This document shows positions 5,832 through 6,036 of a stretch of 6,036 nucleotides of DNA, one piece after another. The translations under genes and the position numbers were made by a program. The notes below the pieces were generated by a model. The model did no database searches and was not told the DNA's origin. It was given only the letters and a program-made list of their open reading frames with translations. The stretch is from an uncultured Burkholderiales bacterium (GTDB lineage: Bacteria; Pseudomonadota; Gammaproteobacteria; Burkholderiales; Burkholderiaceae_E). Within the stretch, counting starts at the first letter, position 1, and each line of letters opens with the position of its first letter. The stretch lies in NCBI GenBank assembly GCA_903923345.1, contig CAIXXI010000056.1, positions 1 to 6,036 of the forward strand, in the 5' to 3' direction.

Positions 5832-6036
5832 ATGAATCTGGATCGAGTCGACTCCGGTCGTGACATTCCCGAAGATTTCAACGTCATCATCGAAATTCCG
5901 ATGAACGCCGACCCGATCAAGTACGAGGTCGACCATGAGACCGGTGCGCTGTTCGTCGACCGGTTCATGAGCACGGCGATGCACTATCCGTGCAATTACG
6001 GCTACATCCCCAACACCTTGTCCGACGACGGTGACC
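5832..6036 (+). CDS. ppa: Inorganic pyrophosphatase, family I (N-terminal part)
   Basis: Cytosolic enzyme that hydrolyses pyrophosphate to two phosphates with Mg2+, pulling biosynthetic reactions forward. Only the first 68 codons are present; the gene runs off the right edge. The fragment is very close to E. coli Ppa, sharing VIIEIP-NADPIKYE, the run GALFVDRFMSTAM and YPCNYGYI. Counting without the initial Met, the active-site residues E20, K29, E31, R43, Y51, Y55, D65 and D67 fall at the same numbers as in E. coli, so there are no insertions or losses so far. ATG 5832 follows AAAAAGG (5818-5824) at 7 nt. E. coli Ppa is about 176 residues, so roughly 60 percent lies outside the window. It is transcribed away from the SDR gene, probably from its own promoter. 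Confidence 0.97.
   Translation, partial: MNLDRVDSGRDIPEDFNVIIEIPMNADPIKYEVDHETGALFVDRFMSTAMHYPCNYGYIPNTLSDDGD

Noticed and set aside
5738..5974. Upstream extension of the SDR reading frame by 79 codons, reaching opposite ppa
   Set aside because: The extension has no SDR-like sequence, would overlap the ppa start in antisense, and bypasses the near-ideal ribosome site directly before ATG 5737.

Overview
This window looks like a stretch of chromosomal backbone from a GC-rich proteobacterium, most likely a betaproteobacterium or a closely related gammaproteobacterium. The reasons are the gene order (AlgZ/LytS-type kinase, AlgR-type regulator, hemC, hemD, hemX, hemY), a GC-rich coding style, and family I pyrophosphatase next door. 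The taxonomic call is an inference from gene order and protein families; nothing in the sequence names the species.

Region by region: positions 1-114 hold the tail of a gene that reads like the end of a sensor histidine kinase. It overlaps the start of an AlgR/LytTR response regulator (83-889). The regulator stop overlaps the start of hemC (886-1851, porphobilinogen deaminase). hemD (1868-2656, uroporphyrinogen-III synthase), hemX (2656-3804) and hemY (3809-4981) follow on the same strand. Gaps are 16 nt, a 1-nt overlap and 4 nt, so positions 1-4981 look like one tightly packed, probably co-transcribed unit. A short-chain dehydrogenase/reductase lies on the minus strand (4982-5737), and its stop codon directly abuts the hemY stop. 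A 94-nt divergent intergenic region (5738-5831) separates it from the inorganic pyrophosphatase gene ppa, which starts at 5832 and runs off the right edge.

Functionally, HemC and HemD carry out consecutive steps of tetrapyrrole synthesis: porphobilinogen to hydroxymethylbilane to uroporphyrinogen III. HemX and HemY are inner-membrane proteins conserved beside them whose exact roles are poorly defined. The two-component pair upstream has the arrangement known from Pseudomonas algZ-algR-hemC, which suggests shared control of surface/virulence-type regulation and heme supply. The SDR and ppa form a separate divergent pair with no obvious metabolic tie to the heme genes.

I see no RNA genes, CRISPR array, insertion sequence, phage gene or other mobile element. 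No undescribed system is evident. The points worth a second look are small-scale: the hemC start choice, the palindromic stop-to-stop junction between hemY and the SDR, the SDR placed between hemY and ppa, and a short direct repeat overlapping the likely ppa promoter.
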